Source: an uncultured Kordiimonas sp. (GTDB lineage: Bacteria; Pseudomonadota; Alphaproteobacteria; Sphingomonadales; Kordiimonadaceae). Taken from it: a stretch of 64,000 nt of DNA. The stretch is taken from contig CANLMI010000003.1 in NCBI GenBank assembly GCA_947492375.1, positions 434,001-498,000 on the forward strand, given 5' to 3'. Position numbers and translations under genes: made by a program. This document shows, piece after piece, positions 25,708 through 34,955 of the stretch; positions within the stretch are counted from its first letter, which is position 1; the number at the start of each line of letters is the position of its first letter. The notes beneath the pieces are model-generated. The model was not told the DNA's origin, searched no databases, and saw only the letters and a list, made by a program, of their open reading frames with translations.

Positions 25708-26721
25708 TTATTGTGGCAGCAGATAGTTTATAAATTCATTTAAAGTGACAATGTTATTATTGTTTGTATCCAGTGTGGAAAATACGGATTTATCGCCTAT
25801 AAGCGGCGTTACCTTATCAGATAATTCAAGTGGTGGGCGGCTAAGCGATAGAGCGCCTTCGCCTTTGATCTGATCTTTGCAAGCGGGGGGTATTGATAAT
25901 TTATGGTGCGTTTCACTAGGGCCAAGGCGTGAGGTGACGGTTTTAACATAAATGCCAACTTCATCGGCTTCAATCATGCCGCTGTCATCGGTGTCTAATT
26001 CATCAAACTTTGCTTTGATCATTGTAAATGTCGGTAGGAAGTCGGATTTTGAAAATTCTTCAAGCGATAGATAGTCGTCATTGTTGATATCAAGGGCCTT
26101 GAACTTGATGCTTTGAAGAACAACCTCCATGTCGGTGAGCGCGATTTTGCATGCCTCTGAAAACGCGTTTTGAATTCGGCTGGGGCCAACTTTATTGGCG
26201 GCGGCATGGTCTTCGATATATTTACCGTTTGTATCGGTAATTTTTGCTGTTGTTTGAATTCGAATTGTGGCTGCTTCAATATTTAATGTACCCGTATGGT
26301 ATAGGTTTTTATGAATTGTTTTGGGCTGTTTTGGTAATAACAGCCTACTGGGTATAACATATTCTGATAGCGCAATTCGGTTATCATTATTGTCGTCCAA
26401 TATATTGAAATAGGCATTGATGTAACGATCAGGTGTGCCTGTGGTATCATTTGCCCAAAGCATCAGGCCTGCGGTTGCAACTGCGCCTAATAAAAAACCA
26501 GATAAGATCATACTGTAACTCCTTGAAGTATCCTTGAATGTCCGGTTTTCGGTATAAAGAGCAACAGCCCGCCTGATGACGGCACTTGCTGTTTCATCTG
26601 CCTGTTCGCATGCTGCCATAAAGGCGCGTTTGTCGTCATATGGCAGGCGAACTTCCAGCATTTCAGACTTTTTGCCTGTTTTTTTGTTAGGGCTTTGATC
26701 GAGTGTATTTTTTGCATTCAT
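25708..26721 (-). CDS. Membrane-anchored ribbon-helix-helix protein with four EF-hands
   Basis: The 337-residue protein has an unusual order of parts. Residues about 20-60 (EMLEVRLPYDDKRAFMAACE...ASAVIRRAVALY) look like a CopG/antitoxin ribbon-helix-helix DNA-binding domain. Residues 69-90 form one membrane helix. The rest carries four EF-hand calcium loops: DDNNDNRIALSE (109-120), DINNDDYLSLEE, DTDDSGMIEADE and DTNNNNIVTLNE, all with acidic or amide residues at positions 1, 3, 5 and Glu at 12. With the N-terminus inside, the EF-hands would be periplasmic. A calcium-sensing, membrane-tethered regulator is a plausible inference. No toxin partner is visible, and small membrane genes follow on the same strand. 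Confidence 0.75.
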   Translation of the reverse strand: MNAKNTLDQSPNKKTGKKSEMLEVRLPYDDKRAFMAACEQADETASAVIRRAVALYTENRTFKDTSRSYSMILSGFLLGAVATAGLMLWANDTTGTPDRYINAYFNILDDNNDNRIALSEYVIPSRLLLPKQPKTIHKNLYHTGTLNIEAATIRIQTTAKITDTNGKYIEDHAAANKVGPSRIQNAFSEACKIALTDMEVVLQSIKFKALDINNDDYLSLEEFSKSDFLPTFTMIKAKFDELDTDDSGMIEADEVGIYVKTVTSRLGPSETHHKLSIPPACKDQIKGEGALSLSRPPLELSDKVTPLIGDKSVFSTLDTNNNNIVTLNEFINYLLPQ

Positions 26722-26910
26722 ATCGAAATTCCGGTTTCACTGCATGTGAGGTGTCTAGCCAGTATCATCGTCTGATAATAAACAATGATTTTCTCGTATG
26801 AGGGAAGGGGTATTCTGTATGTTTTGATTGTATGCGCTGTCCGGACATTGATAATATATTGTTTTATAATGATTATTTAAATATTTGTATCGATATGCTG
26901 TGAGAGATAT

Positions 26911-27345
26911 ATGGCAAAACTCTTGGCACCAAAATTAAAAGATAAATGGTTCTCTACCGCGTTTAGAAACCTCGATGACGATGTAAAGCTGGAGATTGCC
27001 TGCAATCTGAAAGCGGATATGCAGCGGGAGCGCGGTAACGCGATTTTCATTGAAGCCCTGCTGATGTTTCTTGCAATTGGTTGGATGATCAATGATGGCA
27101 TCGGCAAGGGGGTTGTTACTCTTGTGCTGGGGATGATTAATCTTGGTTATCATTTGTGGCAAAGGCGACTGCGCTTAAGCTGGATTGCTCTGAACGAACA
27201 AGCGCTTAATTGGTACTGTGTATACAGCAAAGAAAAACTGGTTCCCGCCCCTTTATATTGCTGGATGCTCAGAAAATACTTCTTTGGTTTTGTTTCATTG
27301 GTGATCTGTCTTGCGATTATTTTCGCTGTTCATTCTTTTGACTGA
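26911..27345 (+). CDS. Unknown three-helix membrane protein
   Basis: The 144-residue product has an amphipathic N-terminal region and three hydrophobic helices (about 46-62, 67-83, 121-140). GAGAGATAT precedes the ATG. I do not recognise the family. It is followed 61 bases later by an alpha/beta hydrolase on the same strand. Confidence 0.6.
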   Translation: MAKLLAPKLKDKWFSTAFRNLDDDVKLEIACNLKADMQRERGNAIFIEALLMFLAIGWMINDGIGKGVVTLVLGMINLGYHLWQRRLRLSWIALNEQALNWYCVYSKEKLVPAPLYCWMLRKYFFGFVSLVICLAIIFAVHSFD

Positions 27346-27406
27346 TTATCTGTATAAGCCGCGTAAACATTAAAAATACGATAGATAGCGAAGAAAACAG
27401 TTTATT

Positions 27407-28222
27407 ATGGCACTGACAACATTCAGGCAAGGTGATTACCGAAGGCATGCCGACAAATATGGCTTTGAAACCCTCTTAAATACAGATGATTTTAAAATTA
27501 CCCTTTATCAAGGCAAAGGAAGGGAAGTTTGCTTTTCTTTTCTTGGTGTAGGTGAAGGGTTTGGTGGCCTTGAACTTCAACGTGAGGAGTTTTTTGGCAC
27601 TGCAAGCGGACGTGCTGAACGGTCTGTTATATTCATATTTGATAAAAAACGATCGTGGTTCAGTAATGATCAAAAAAATATGGAGCTTTTTCGCTTCATT
27701 GATTGTTTTTGCCGGAAACAAGGATATGAAAAACGATATGCGATTGGTAACAGCATGGGCGGCTTTGGGGCGTTGATTGCGGCGCGGTATATGCAAATAG
27801 ATCGTGTTTTGGCCTTTTGCCCCCAATTTTCAGTGAATAATGATTTGATGCCTGGTGAAACCAGATGGAAAAACTGGACTGATCTGATTGGAAAATTTGA
27901 TATCATCTCAGTGAATGATGGGAAATATGGACGCGGCAGGTTTGTTATTATTCATGGTGCAGATGGCCCAGATAAACATCATTATGACCGGTTTCCAAAA
28001 CATCGAAATATTCATCATTATATCGTGCCCAATGCTGATCATCATGTTGCAAAAAAGCTAAAGGCACGCGGATTGTTGGTTCCCGTTGTAAACACGTGCT
28101 TTATGAAAGGTTGTGTCGCCATTGACCGGTTAATGACAGCGAATGATATTATTAAGCGTGACAGGCCAGTTGATCTGTTTGGAGCTGTAAAGAAGCTTGG
28201 TCGGTCGGTCTTAAAAAAATGA
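27407..28222 (+). CDS. Alpha/beta-hydrolase fold protein, cytosolic
   Basis: The 271-residue protein carries a nucleophile elbow GNSMGGFGA with S116, followed by the helix LIAARYM. Candidate acid and base are D186 (GADGPD) and H212 or H213 (NADHHVAKKL). It lacks a signal peptide. The set resembles small hydrolases found in polysaccharide or glycolipid gene groups, but no such cluster is here. The substrate cannot be predicted. Confidence 0.72.
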   Translation: MALTTFRQGDYRRHADKYGFETLLNTDDFKITLYQGKGREVCFSFLGVGEGFGGLELQREEFFGTASGRAERSVIFIFDKKRSWFSNDQKNMELFRFIDCFCRKQGYEKRYAIGNSMGGFGALIAARYMQIDRVLAFCPQFSVNNDLMPGETRWKNWTDLIGKFDIISVNDGKYGRGRFVIIHGADGPDKHHYDRFPKHRNIHHYIVPNADHHVAKKLKARGLLVPVVNTCFMKGCVAIDRLMTANDIIKRDRPVDLFGAVKKLGRSVLKK

Positions 28223-28294
28223 ATATAGTTCTCTTTGGTATAAAGCTATGCCCAATCGTTGCATAGTGAACTTTATTGTTATATTATAACAACT

Positions 28295-28978
28295 ATGAAA
28301 CATAAGATACTTGTATTTACTGTTTTTATGGCCACGCTCTCTGCACTCTCATACTTTGATATATGGAGTAGGGTGTTTGATGATGTGTCCGTCTTAAGGC
28401 TTGAACGGCAGTATCCCAGCAGGCTTTCGGCTGAAGAGCAAAGGCTGGTGCACATGAAACTTTATGACCCTCAGTCATATGTATTGGATTTTCTCTGGTC
28501 TGATGTAAGGCGTGACTGTGCTGTTTATGAAGCTGCATTTAGTGAATTGCGTATTGCTTTTAGAACATTCAGCCCTTTAAAGTTATCACTATATACAATT
28601 CCAAATGGTAAAAGATATTTTTATGATGCCTTGGAAGATCGAGAGCAACCTCATGACCTTAGCCCCCACCCTTTAGACTTATGCCGTTTCCCCGAGGTTT
28701 ATGGTTTTGAGTTAGTGGACACGTTTGAGCCTGACAAAAAAGGCGTTATATTCTCTGATATTGATTACAGAGCAAACAACACGATTGCACATTTTGATGT
28801 GAAATCTTTCCATGATTGTGCGCCCTATGATGTGATTGTGTTAAAGAATGATAACATATGGGGGCAGGCCGCAGTAAAGCAGAAGTTAGTCCTTGATTGC
28901 GGCGGAGGATTTCCATTATTGCCGCGTAAACCATTACTGATACCGCTACATGAAATCCGCGAACAATTTAAACCTTGA
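28295..28978 (+). CDS. Unknown protein with N-terminal membrane anchor
   Basis: The 227-residue product begins with a hydrophobic anchor or signal segment (about 3-22) and continues as a soluble domain with scattered cysteines (DVRRDC, LDLCRFPEVYG, SFHDCAPYDVIVL, VLDCGGGF). Four conserved-looking Cys in an exported domain suggest disulfides. The ATG is preferred to a TTG 36 bases upstream. I do not recognise the family. It converges on the endolysin gene with two bases between stops. Confidence 0.55.
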   Translation: MKHKILVFTVFMATLSALSYFDIWSRVFDDVSVLRLERQYPSRLSAEEQRLVHMKLYDPQSYVLDFLWSDVRRDCAVYEAAFSELRIAFRTFSPLKLSLYTIPNGKRYFYDALEDREQPHDLSPHPLDLCRFPEVYGFELVDTFEPDKKGVIFSDIDYRANNTIAHFDVKSFHDCAPYDVIVLKNDNIWGQAAVKQKLVLDCGGGFPLLPRKPLLIPLHEIREQFKP

Positions 28979-28980
28979 TT

Positions 28981-29508
28981 TCACGTGAATTCATTCAGTC
29001 GTCGCATCCAGCCAAGCAGGAATTTTTGCTGTGATGGCTTGTTGTTCACAAAATTGATGTAATGATTTAGCCGTTCGCTGACCATCGCGGGGATTAGTAG
29101 GTCACCGGCTTTATCATAGGCGGCCATTGTTGCTTTGCGGGTTTTGGGGCCGTTGCCGCCGTCGATTTCAAGCCCGCTATCAAAATGTTTGTTAAGCGCA
29201 GTTTGCAGGAACTTTACCGCACTGCCGGGGCCGTGATTAACCGCGCTATCAAACAGGAAAGGTTGTAGACTGCTGGGCAATTGATCAAACCCTGGGCCAA
29301 GAAAATATTGCTTTTCATATATTTCCCGCGCTTCATGTTCGCTCAGGTTTTTAACATCTTCAACGCTGACATTTGTGCCGCGGTAAGTTGAAAGTGTGCC
29401 AATTGTAATGCCGAAATTGGTTGCGCCGCCTTGACCATCAGGGTCTTTCACAAACCCACCTTCGCGGCCGAGAATATCATCGAGCATGTTATCAAGCGTG
29501 ATCATCAT
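28981..29508 (-). CDS. Phage endolysin, glycoside hydrolase family 108
   Basis: The 175-residue enzyme has the GH108 muramidase signature: REGGFVKDPDGQGGATNFGIT, with the catalytic glutamate at E16, followed by the helical core and a C-terminal PG_binding_3 region (about 90-175, FDSAVNHGPGSAVKFLQ...DGGNGPKTRKATM). It should cleave the glycan strands of peptidoglycan at lysis. No signal peptide is present, so release would need a holin; one of the small membrane proteins nearby could serve. It lies outside the head-tail operon and on the opposite strand. Confidence 0.9.
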   Translation of the reverse strand: MMITLDNMLDDILGREGGFVKDPDGQGGATNFGITIGTLSTYRGTNVSVEDVKNLSEHEAREIYEKQYFLGPGFDQLPSSLQPFLFDSAVNHGPGSAVKFLQTALNKHFDSGLEIDGGNGPKTRKATMAAYDKAGDLLIPAMVSERLNHYINFVNNKPSQQKFLLGWMRRLNEFT

Positions 29509-29591
29509 GACCTAAGTATAACAGTATATTTATAGCATGCATGTGATATTGCTCACGCGTGCGGGTGATCGCCGAATGGATTTGATCTTGT

Positions 29592-30056
29592 TCAGACTTT
29601 CTCTTGCGCTGCCTTCCAGAACTTTATCGCTGTTTGTTTAATCTCTTCGTGATTGGCGTTTAGACCACGCGTTGAAATCGTGACAGGGGCATCCTCTTTT
29701 AAATGAATGTATATTTGGCTGTGGGAAGTATTGTCGTTGATTGTCTCGATGTCTGTCCACGCAATTATAAAGGCTGAATTAAAATGCGAATAGCTAAAGT
29801 TCCATGCTTTAAGCGTTACGTCTGTGTAGGTCAGCATTGGCAGGCTTAACAGAGCTCGATATCCAAACCTTGTGTTAATTAAGAACGGTAATATGATTAT
29901 AAATATAATCCCGAATACTACCCCAGAGAGAGATGAACTTCCGCATATTGTAGTTACAATTGCTAGTGTTATAAGCAACCATAATAATGCATAAATTTTA
30001 TACTTTTTCTTAAAATAGAATGTGATCGATTGATTCATATTCTTTTTTTTAGGCAT
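29592..30056 (-). CDS. Two-helix membrane protein coupled to LytTR regulator
   Basis: The 154-residue product has two close hydrophobic segments (about 20-60) and a C-terminal PH-like or DUF-type soluble domain (YTDVTLKAWNFSYSHFNSAFIIAWTDIETI). The start overlaps the end of the LytTR gene by about 20 bases, and the GGAGGG in that gene's end serves as its ribosome site, so the two are translationally coupled. It may modulate the regulator in the membrane. The family is not recognised. Confidence 0.6.
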   Translation of the reverse strand: MPKKKNMNQSITFYFKKKYKIYALLWLLITLAIVTTICGSSSLSGVVFGIIFIIILPFLINTRFGYRALLSLPMLTYTDVTLKAWNFSYSHFNSAFIIAWTDIETINDNTSHSQIYIHLKEDAPVTISTRGLNANHEEIKQTAIKFWKAAQEKV

Positions 30057-30889
30057 TTCTCCCACCCTCCCACTTTAAATCGCCTGCTCATGGGAACGGT
30101 ACTGCCTGAGGTGAGCGTGAGGATTTTGTCGCCGCTGCCGGTTGGCGTTGTTGATACAATTTGGTCAGTGTTGACAATATAGGATCGGTGAACCTGTTTG
30201 AATGTCTCTGGTAATCTTGCGCTAATTGCCTTGAGGGACGATCTGGTCAGATAATCATTGTCCCCGATATGGAGCGACAAATAATTGCCCGCCGCCTCGA
30301 TATAATCAATATCGGCTGGGTTGATGTAAATCTCTCCACTTCGCGTTTTAACAGTAATTTTTTGCGCCGCTTGCTCTTTCGGTGCTTCTGATTTTGCTGT
30401 GCCGCGGCCTTGATAATGTTCCAAAATAATTCTGAACGCATAGGCATAAACGAGGATGGTCAGGTAACCGCGCCAGTCTTTTGAGTATTCATAGAGTATT
30501 TCATTAAAAACACCCCACGGCCATGATCCAAAGCTATAATCGCCGCCGATCGCCGCATAGGTAATTTCACGGATTAGCACCATCCCACCTGTATGCATCA
30601 GCGAGAAGATGGCGCTGCCTATGAAATGGAGCGCGATGTAACGCGTTGGCGCAAGGCTGCCGAGTGGGAATATTTGATCCACCCGCAGTACCAGCGGGAT
30701 TAAGCTAAGGGTTAAAGCCGCGCTGGAGCCTTCCCATAAATAGGGCTCCCATATTTGAAAGGACATAACACCGTTACGGGCAAATTCCGTGTTCTGGGCA
30801 CCCGCATCAAAAATAACATTTGTTATTAGAAAGAGTGTCCATAAAACGGCACCAATCCAGAAGCGATCACGCCATAACCTTAGCGTCAT
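30035..30889 (-). CDS. Membrane-bound LytTR-family regulator
   Basis: The 284-residue protein has four membrane helices (about 12-30, 52-70, 84-104, 138-157) and a C-terminal LytTR DNA-binding domain (about 182-280). The domain shows VKTRSGEIYINPADIDYIEAAGNYLSLHI, then FKQVHRSYIVN and the closing PMSRRFK motif. Integral-membrane LytTR regulators repress or activate neighbouring genes in response to envelope signals. It is divergent from the acyltransferase at 31116 across 226 bases, so that gene is the first candidate target. Confidence 0.88.
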   Translation of the reverse strand: MTLRLWRDRFWIGAVLWTLFLITNVIFDAGAQNTEFARNGVMSFQIWEPYLWEGSSAALTLSLIPLVLRVDQIFPLGSLAPTRYIALHFIGSAIFSLMHTGGMVLIREITYAAIGGDYSFGSWPWGVFNEILYEYSKDWRGYLTILVYAYAFRIILEHYQGRGTAKSEAPKEQAAQKITVKTRSGEIYINPADIDYIEAAGNYLSLHIGDNDYLTRSSLKAISARLPETFKQVHRSYIVNTDQIVSTTPTGSGDKILTLTSGSTVPMSRRFKVGGWEKCLKKRI

Positions 30890-31115
30890 TTTATTCTCGC
30901 TGTACTATTTGAGCCACGTATTTGCATGTGCCGTTTGTCCCTATCATGTCCCTGCCGTATCGCCGTTCGTACCGCCGCGTATTTTGCAGCGGATACGTTC
31001 TGTATCGCTCGTGCCGTTTGTACCATGAGGGCCGCCGTTTGTCACAAGTATATGTTTATAAGCGAGTTTTCCTGCAATTAATTCGCTAACAACAAAAGCG
31101 TGTGCGGAGGCAAGC

Positions 31116-32276
31116 ATGACAGCGAGTGGGATAGAGAATAGGATTAGTAATGGCATGGCTGGCCGAAGGAAAGAGCGGCGGCATGATATTGATGCGCTTC
31201 GGGTGGGGGTGTTTGGCCTGTTAATCCTTTATCATGTTGGTATGTTTTATGTGAGTTGGGGGTGGCATGTGAAAAGCAGTTATGCGCCTTTGTTATGGCT
31301 TGAGAATTTCATGCTGCTTTCAAATTCGTGGCGATTGCCGCTTTTGTTTTTAATCTCTGGCTTATCTATGCGGTTTGCGTGGGATACATATGGTTTCTTG
31401 CGGTTATATGCCAAACGGCTGGTGCGACTGTGGATTCCTCTTTTGTTTGCAATTTATTTTATATGCGCGCCGCAGCGCTATTTCGAGGCGATTGAAAATG
31501 GCTTTATTTCCATGTCGTTTGCTGAGTTTTGGCCCAGATATATTGCAGGCGCAGAGGATATGGGGGTGAATGTGCCAGATTATACCCATATGTGGTTTAT
31601 CGATTTCCTGCTTGTGTTTACAATTGTGCTAACACCTGTTTTTAAGGCGCTTAAGCCCTTGCAACTGTTTGACCTCAAGGCTGTAAACGCTAAATATATT
31701 CTGATTTTTCCTATGGTCTTTTTCGCTCTGCTTGCAGGCGCGCTTAGGGAAGATGAGGTTAGTCATTATGTTTTCGATGCGCCGTTCAATACGCCGTATT
31801 ATATGGCCATGTACACGCTTGGATTTTTGATCGGGAATAAGGATGGCTTTTGGGCAGCGATTGAGCGCTATAAGGCGATGGGCCTTGCCTTTGGCCTTGG
31901 CTTTTGGGTCTTTATGATCGTTTGCCGCAATACCATCGGGTATGACTGGATCCCTGATGGCCGTTTGTTCTGGGGGGCGTATCATGCCTGTGTATGGGGC
32001 TGGATTGTTGGTATTCTTGGCTTTGCCCGTAAATACCTGAATAAACCCAATTCTTATATTAGATATTTTAATGGTGCGGTGTTCCCATATTATATCGTGC
32101 ACCAGACGATTATTGTGGTGGCAGGGTTTTACCTGACGCGGCTGAATGTTCCGCTGGATGTGGAGGCCGGGATGCTGATTTTCTTGACGGTGCTGGGTTG
32201 TATGGCCACGTATGAAATTGTACGCCGATTTTCACCTTTGCGTCCCTTGTTCGGGCTGTCTTTTCAGCCAAAGTGA
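31116..32276 (+). CDS. Membrane acyltransferase (Acyl_transf_3/OpgC-like)
   Basis: The 386-residue protein has about ten membrane helices and the acyltransferase-3 opening DIDALRVGVFGLLILYH with H40, then a conserved Arg-rich loop (LYAKRLVRLWIPLLF). Members transfer acyl groups (acetyl, succinyl) to sugars of glucans, exopolysaccharide or lipids at the membrane. The late region YIVHQTIIVVAGF supports the OpgC-like branch. GGAGGCAAGC precedes the ATG. The substrate is unknown. Confidence 0.88.
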   Translation: MTASGIENRISNGMAGRRKERRHDIDALRVGVFGLLILYHVGMFYVSWGWHVKSSYAPLLWLENFMLLSNSWRLPLLFLISGLSMRFAWDTYGFLRLYAKRLVRLWIPLLFAIYFICAPQRYFEAIENGFISMSFAEFWPRYIAGAEDMGVNVPDYTHMWFIDFLLVFTIVLTPVFKALKPLQLFDLKAVNAKYILIFPMVFFALLAGALREDEVSHYVFDAPFNTPYYMAMYTLGFLIGNKDGFWAAIERYKAMGLAFGLGFWVFMIVCRNTIGYDWIPDGRLFWGAYHACVWGWIVGILGFARKYLNKPNSYIRYFNGAVFPYYIVHQTIIVVAGFYLTRLNVPLDVEAGMLIFLTVLGCMATYEIVRRFSPLRPLFGLSFQPK

Positions 32277-32342
32277 TATTGGTGGAATGCTTGTAAGGCA
32301 ATGAATGTCTCTTATATCTAATAAATAGAATATGAGGGACTG

Positions 32343-32567
32343 ATGAACAGCAGATTACAAAATGGTAAATTATGCAATAACAGGCAGCCAGACATTACAA
32401 TCGGTATCGAGGTGTTTTTTGAGGTTCTAACCTGGATTGCTGATATCATTGCAGGGGCCGTAGAATTTAGCATCTTCAAGCATAAAAAATGGCGGGCCGC
32501 CCTGATAACGATCATTCTGATTTTACCTGTTATGCTGTTTTTATACTTTTTGTTTTCCATGCTTTAA
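32343..32567 (+). CDS. Small membrane protein
   Basis: A 74-residue product with a mildly hydrophobic amphipathic stretch (about 20-45) and one C-terminal membrane helix (LITIILILPVMLFLYFLFSM). GAGGG lies four bases before the ATG. The family is unknown. Position between the acyltransferase and the phage packaging genes would fit a phage holin, but there is no direct support. Confidence 0.55.
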   Translation: MNSRLQNGKLCNNRQPDITIGIEVFFEVLTWIADIIAGAVEFSIFKHKKWRAALITIILILPVMLFLYFLFSML

Positions 32568-33072
32568 TGACATGTATGGTTTTGAGGCTTGTATGGAACG
32601 CTGCTGTTTAATTGAAAACGAGTGTGTGTGGCGGCCTTGGTTTTGATATAGGCCCAGAATGTTTTGACAGATATCTCCTGCATAAGAAAACCCCGAAGCA
32701 GGAAGAGTGGGGAGGGATGCTTCGGGGCTGGGAAGATATGGAAGTAGTATAAGTAATCTACTTGGTGGGGTAGCTTACGAGCGTATATCTATGCATCTTG
32801 TATGACAGTCATGTGACGGAATTGGGTCAGTTTTACGATAATTATGTTCAGGTTATGTTGTGCCCTGATCTGGCGTGTAAGGGGTACGCGATTTGTGCCG
32901 TGATCACGAAACTGTAATAATTACAAAAAATGGAAAAAAAAGCTTGCACCCATAGGGGGGATGATGCACCATATATATAGCCATAGTGACCGAATATACC
33001 CGCTGCGAGCTTTATTGCTCCAGCGGGTTTTTTCTTGCCTTTAATCTATGAGACTGTCTTTAGCCTGAAAAT
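32568..33072. other. Gap before the packaging genes, with hairpins and direct repeats
   Basis: No gene is seen in these 505 bases. A 10-bp perfect stem CCCCGAAGCA/TGCTTCGGGG (32691-32727) encloses a G-rich 17-base loop; on the minus strand it runs into TTTTCTT. TGCACC(C)ATA occurs twice, 20 bases apart (32945 and 32965), followed by ATATATATAG, which could be activator sites and a -10 region. A strong terminator follows at 32999. Confidence 0.5.
32999..33033 (+). terminator. Strong terminator just upstream of terminase
   Basis: CCCGCTG pairs with CAGCGGG, an inner GAGC/GCTC extends the stem, and six T residues follow. It lies 39 bases before the terminase small-subunit ATG and there is no gene just before it. 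It may be a late-operon attenuator that needs antitermination. Confidence 0.85.
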
Positions 33073-33597
33073 ATGACAATTACATTTCAAAACCCGGATG
33101 ATTTTGAAAAAAGTTCATCCGACCCTGATGCTGTGCCTGCTTTGGTGCCCATGATGGAAGATATACCAAAGAAAAAGCCTCTTGAGCATAAGATGCAGGG
33201 GCTTAATAAGCGGAAAAAGGCAAATTTCCTCAAGGCATTAGAAAATGGCGAAACGGTTACAAGTGCGGCGGCAGCCCTTAAGATTAACCGCTCAGATCTT
33301 TACAGGTGGCGCTGTGATGATGCGGCTTTCGATGAGGCCTGGGCGAGTGCGTGGTCGTTTGGCGCTGATATGTTAGAGGAAGAAGCAATTCGCCGGGCGG
33401 TGGAGGGGGTTGAAAAGCCTGTCTTTAGAGGCGGCGAAATCGTGGGGCAGGTGCGTGACTATTCAGACAGTATGTTGATGTTTCTACTGAAGGCACGAAA
33501 ACCTGAATTATTTGGCAGTATGGGGGGTAAAACGCCCGCCCGAAAAGAAAAAACAGACGCAAAAAAAAAATACCGGCGATCAAGGAGAAATAGGTGA
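33073..33597 (+). CDS. Phage terminase small subunit
   Basis: The 174-residue protein has a helix-turn-helix of the small-terminase kind (FLKALENGETVTSAAAALKINRSDLYRWRCDDAAFDEAW, about 52-90) and the family's C-terminal motif RRAVEGVEKPVFRGGEIVGQVRDYSDSMLMFLLKARKPELF. It should recognise phage DNA for packaging. The end is basic, encoded by an A10 run. Its stop codon overlaps the GTG start of the large subunit by four bases. Confidence 0.88.
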   Translation: MTITFQNPDDFEKSSSDPDAVPALVPMMEDIPKKKPLEHKMQGLNKRKKANFLKALENGETVTSAAAALKINRSDLYRWRCDDAAFDEAWASAWSFGADMLEEEAIRRAVEGVEKPVFRGGEIVGQVRDYSDSMLMFLLKARKPELFGSMGGKTPARKEKTDAKKKYRRSRRNR

Positions 33598-34955
33598 CCT
33601 TAAAGCCGAGATTATTGCCGCCAAACGCACGCTTGACCGCAAGCTCCTTCAGGCAGTTGCCGCAAAACCGGCAAAAAAAGTTTCTGAATGACTTAACACC
33701 ACTTGAAACGCTCACTCTACATTATGACTGGCAGTTTTGGGCTCGCGCTAATCAAATTGAGCCACAGGGTAGCTGGACCCATTGGATAATCCTTGCTGGG
33801 CGCGGTTTCGGCAAAACGCGCACAGGTGCAGAATGGGTGCGCATGCTTGTTGAATGTGGCCGGGCAGAGCGCATCGCGCTTGTGGCGCCTACGGTATCCG
33901 ACGCACGGCGAACAATGGTTGAAGGAGAAAGCGGGATACTCGCTGTATCGCCGCCGTGGAACCGGCCAAAATTTGAGCCTTCCAAGTCGCAGCTTGTTTG
34001 GCCGTCTGGTGCTACTGCGACCCTTTTCAGTGCCGGTGAGCCTGACCGCCTGCGCGGGCCGCAGCACGATGCGGCCTGGTGCGATGAAATATGCGCTTGG
34101 CGCGGCGCCGAGTTGGCCTTTGATAATTTGATGTTTGGATTGAGGCTAGGTGATAATCCGCGCACATGTGTTACGACAACACCGCGCCCGATCCCGCTTT
34201 TGAAGAACTTACTGGGTGCTGAAAACGCCCATATTACCACCGGTACGACATATGATAATCTAGCAAATCTTGCGCCGACATTCGCAGATGAAATCATCAA
34301 AAAATATGAAGGCACACGCATTGGCCGGCAGGAATTGAATGCCGAGCTGTTGGAGGATGTGCCGGGGGCTCTTTGGTCGCGCGGTCAACTGGATCGTTGC
34401 CGTGTTTTGGATGCGCCTGATATGCCCCGTATTGTTGTGGCGGTTGATCCGCCTGTCTCTGTTGGTGAAAAGGCTGATGAATGTGGGATAATTGTGGCAG
34501 GTTTAAGTGCTGATCAATCAGCCTATGTCTTAAGGGACGCAAGCATTCAAGGCGAGACCCCGCTTGGCTGGGCCGAACGTGTCGTAAGACTGTATCATGA
34601 GGTTAATGCTGATTGTGTGGTTGCAGAAGTTAATCAGGGCGGCGCGCTGGTTGAAACGCTTTTGAGGCAGATCGATCCACTGATCCCGATAAAATCTGTC
34701 CATGCACGGCGGGGTAAGTACCTGCGTGCAGAGCCAGTTGCTGCCCTTTATGAGCAAGGCCGTGTTTTTCATCAGGGTACTTTCCCAAAACTTGAGGATC
34801 AGATGTGTAATTTCACCCATGATGGTATGGTAGGGAATAATATAACCAAACGATCGGTAAACAATAAAAGCCCTGATCGATTGGACGCGCTCGTATGGGC
34901 AATAACCGATTTATTGTTGGCACCGCGTCAGCATTTTAGAATGAGGAAACTTTGA
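33594..34955 (+). CDS. Phage terminase large subunit, HK97/GTA type
   Basis: The 453-residue packaging motor has a Walker A loop GRGFGKT (69-75, K74), a Walker B-like segment AAWCDEICAW, and a C-terminal RNase H-like nuclease with VAVDPPVS (first acidic residue), then NQGGALVE and a late DRLDALVWA motif. It powers DNA entry into the capsid and cuts concatemers; the GTA-like branch favours headful packaging. The start GTG has AGGAG seven bases upstream, and the stop overlaps the portal ATG (TGATG). Confidence 0.93.
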   Translation: MTLKPRLLPPNARLTASSFRQLPQNRQKKFLNDLTPLETLTLHYDWQFWARANQIEPQGSWTHWIILAGRGFGKTRTGAEWVRMLVECGRAERIALVAPTVSDARRTMVEGESGILAVSPPWNRPKFEPSKSQLVWPSGATATLFSAGEPDRLRGPQHDAAWCDEICAWRGAELAFDNLMFGLRLGDNPRTCVTTTPRPIPLLKNLLGAENAHITTGTTYDNLANLAPTFADEIIKKYEGTRIGRQELNAELLEDVPGALWSRGQLDRCRVLDAPDMPRIVVAVDPPVSVGEKADECGIIVAGLSADQSAYVLRDASIQGETPLGWAERVVRLYHEVNADCVVAEVNQGGALVETLLRQIDPLIPIKSVHARRGKYLRAEPVAALYEQGRVFHQGTFPKLEDQMCNFTHDGMVGNNITKRSVNNKSPDRLDALVWAITDLLLAPRQHFRMRKL

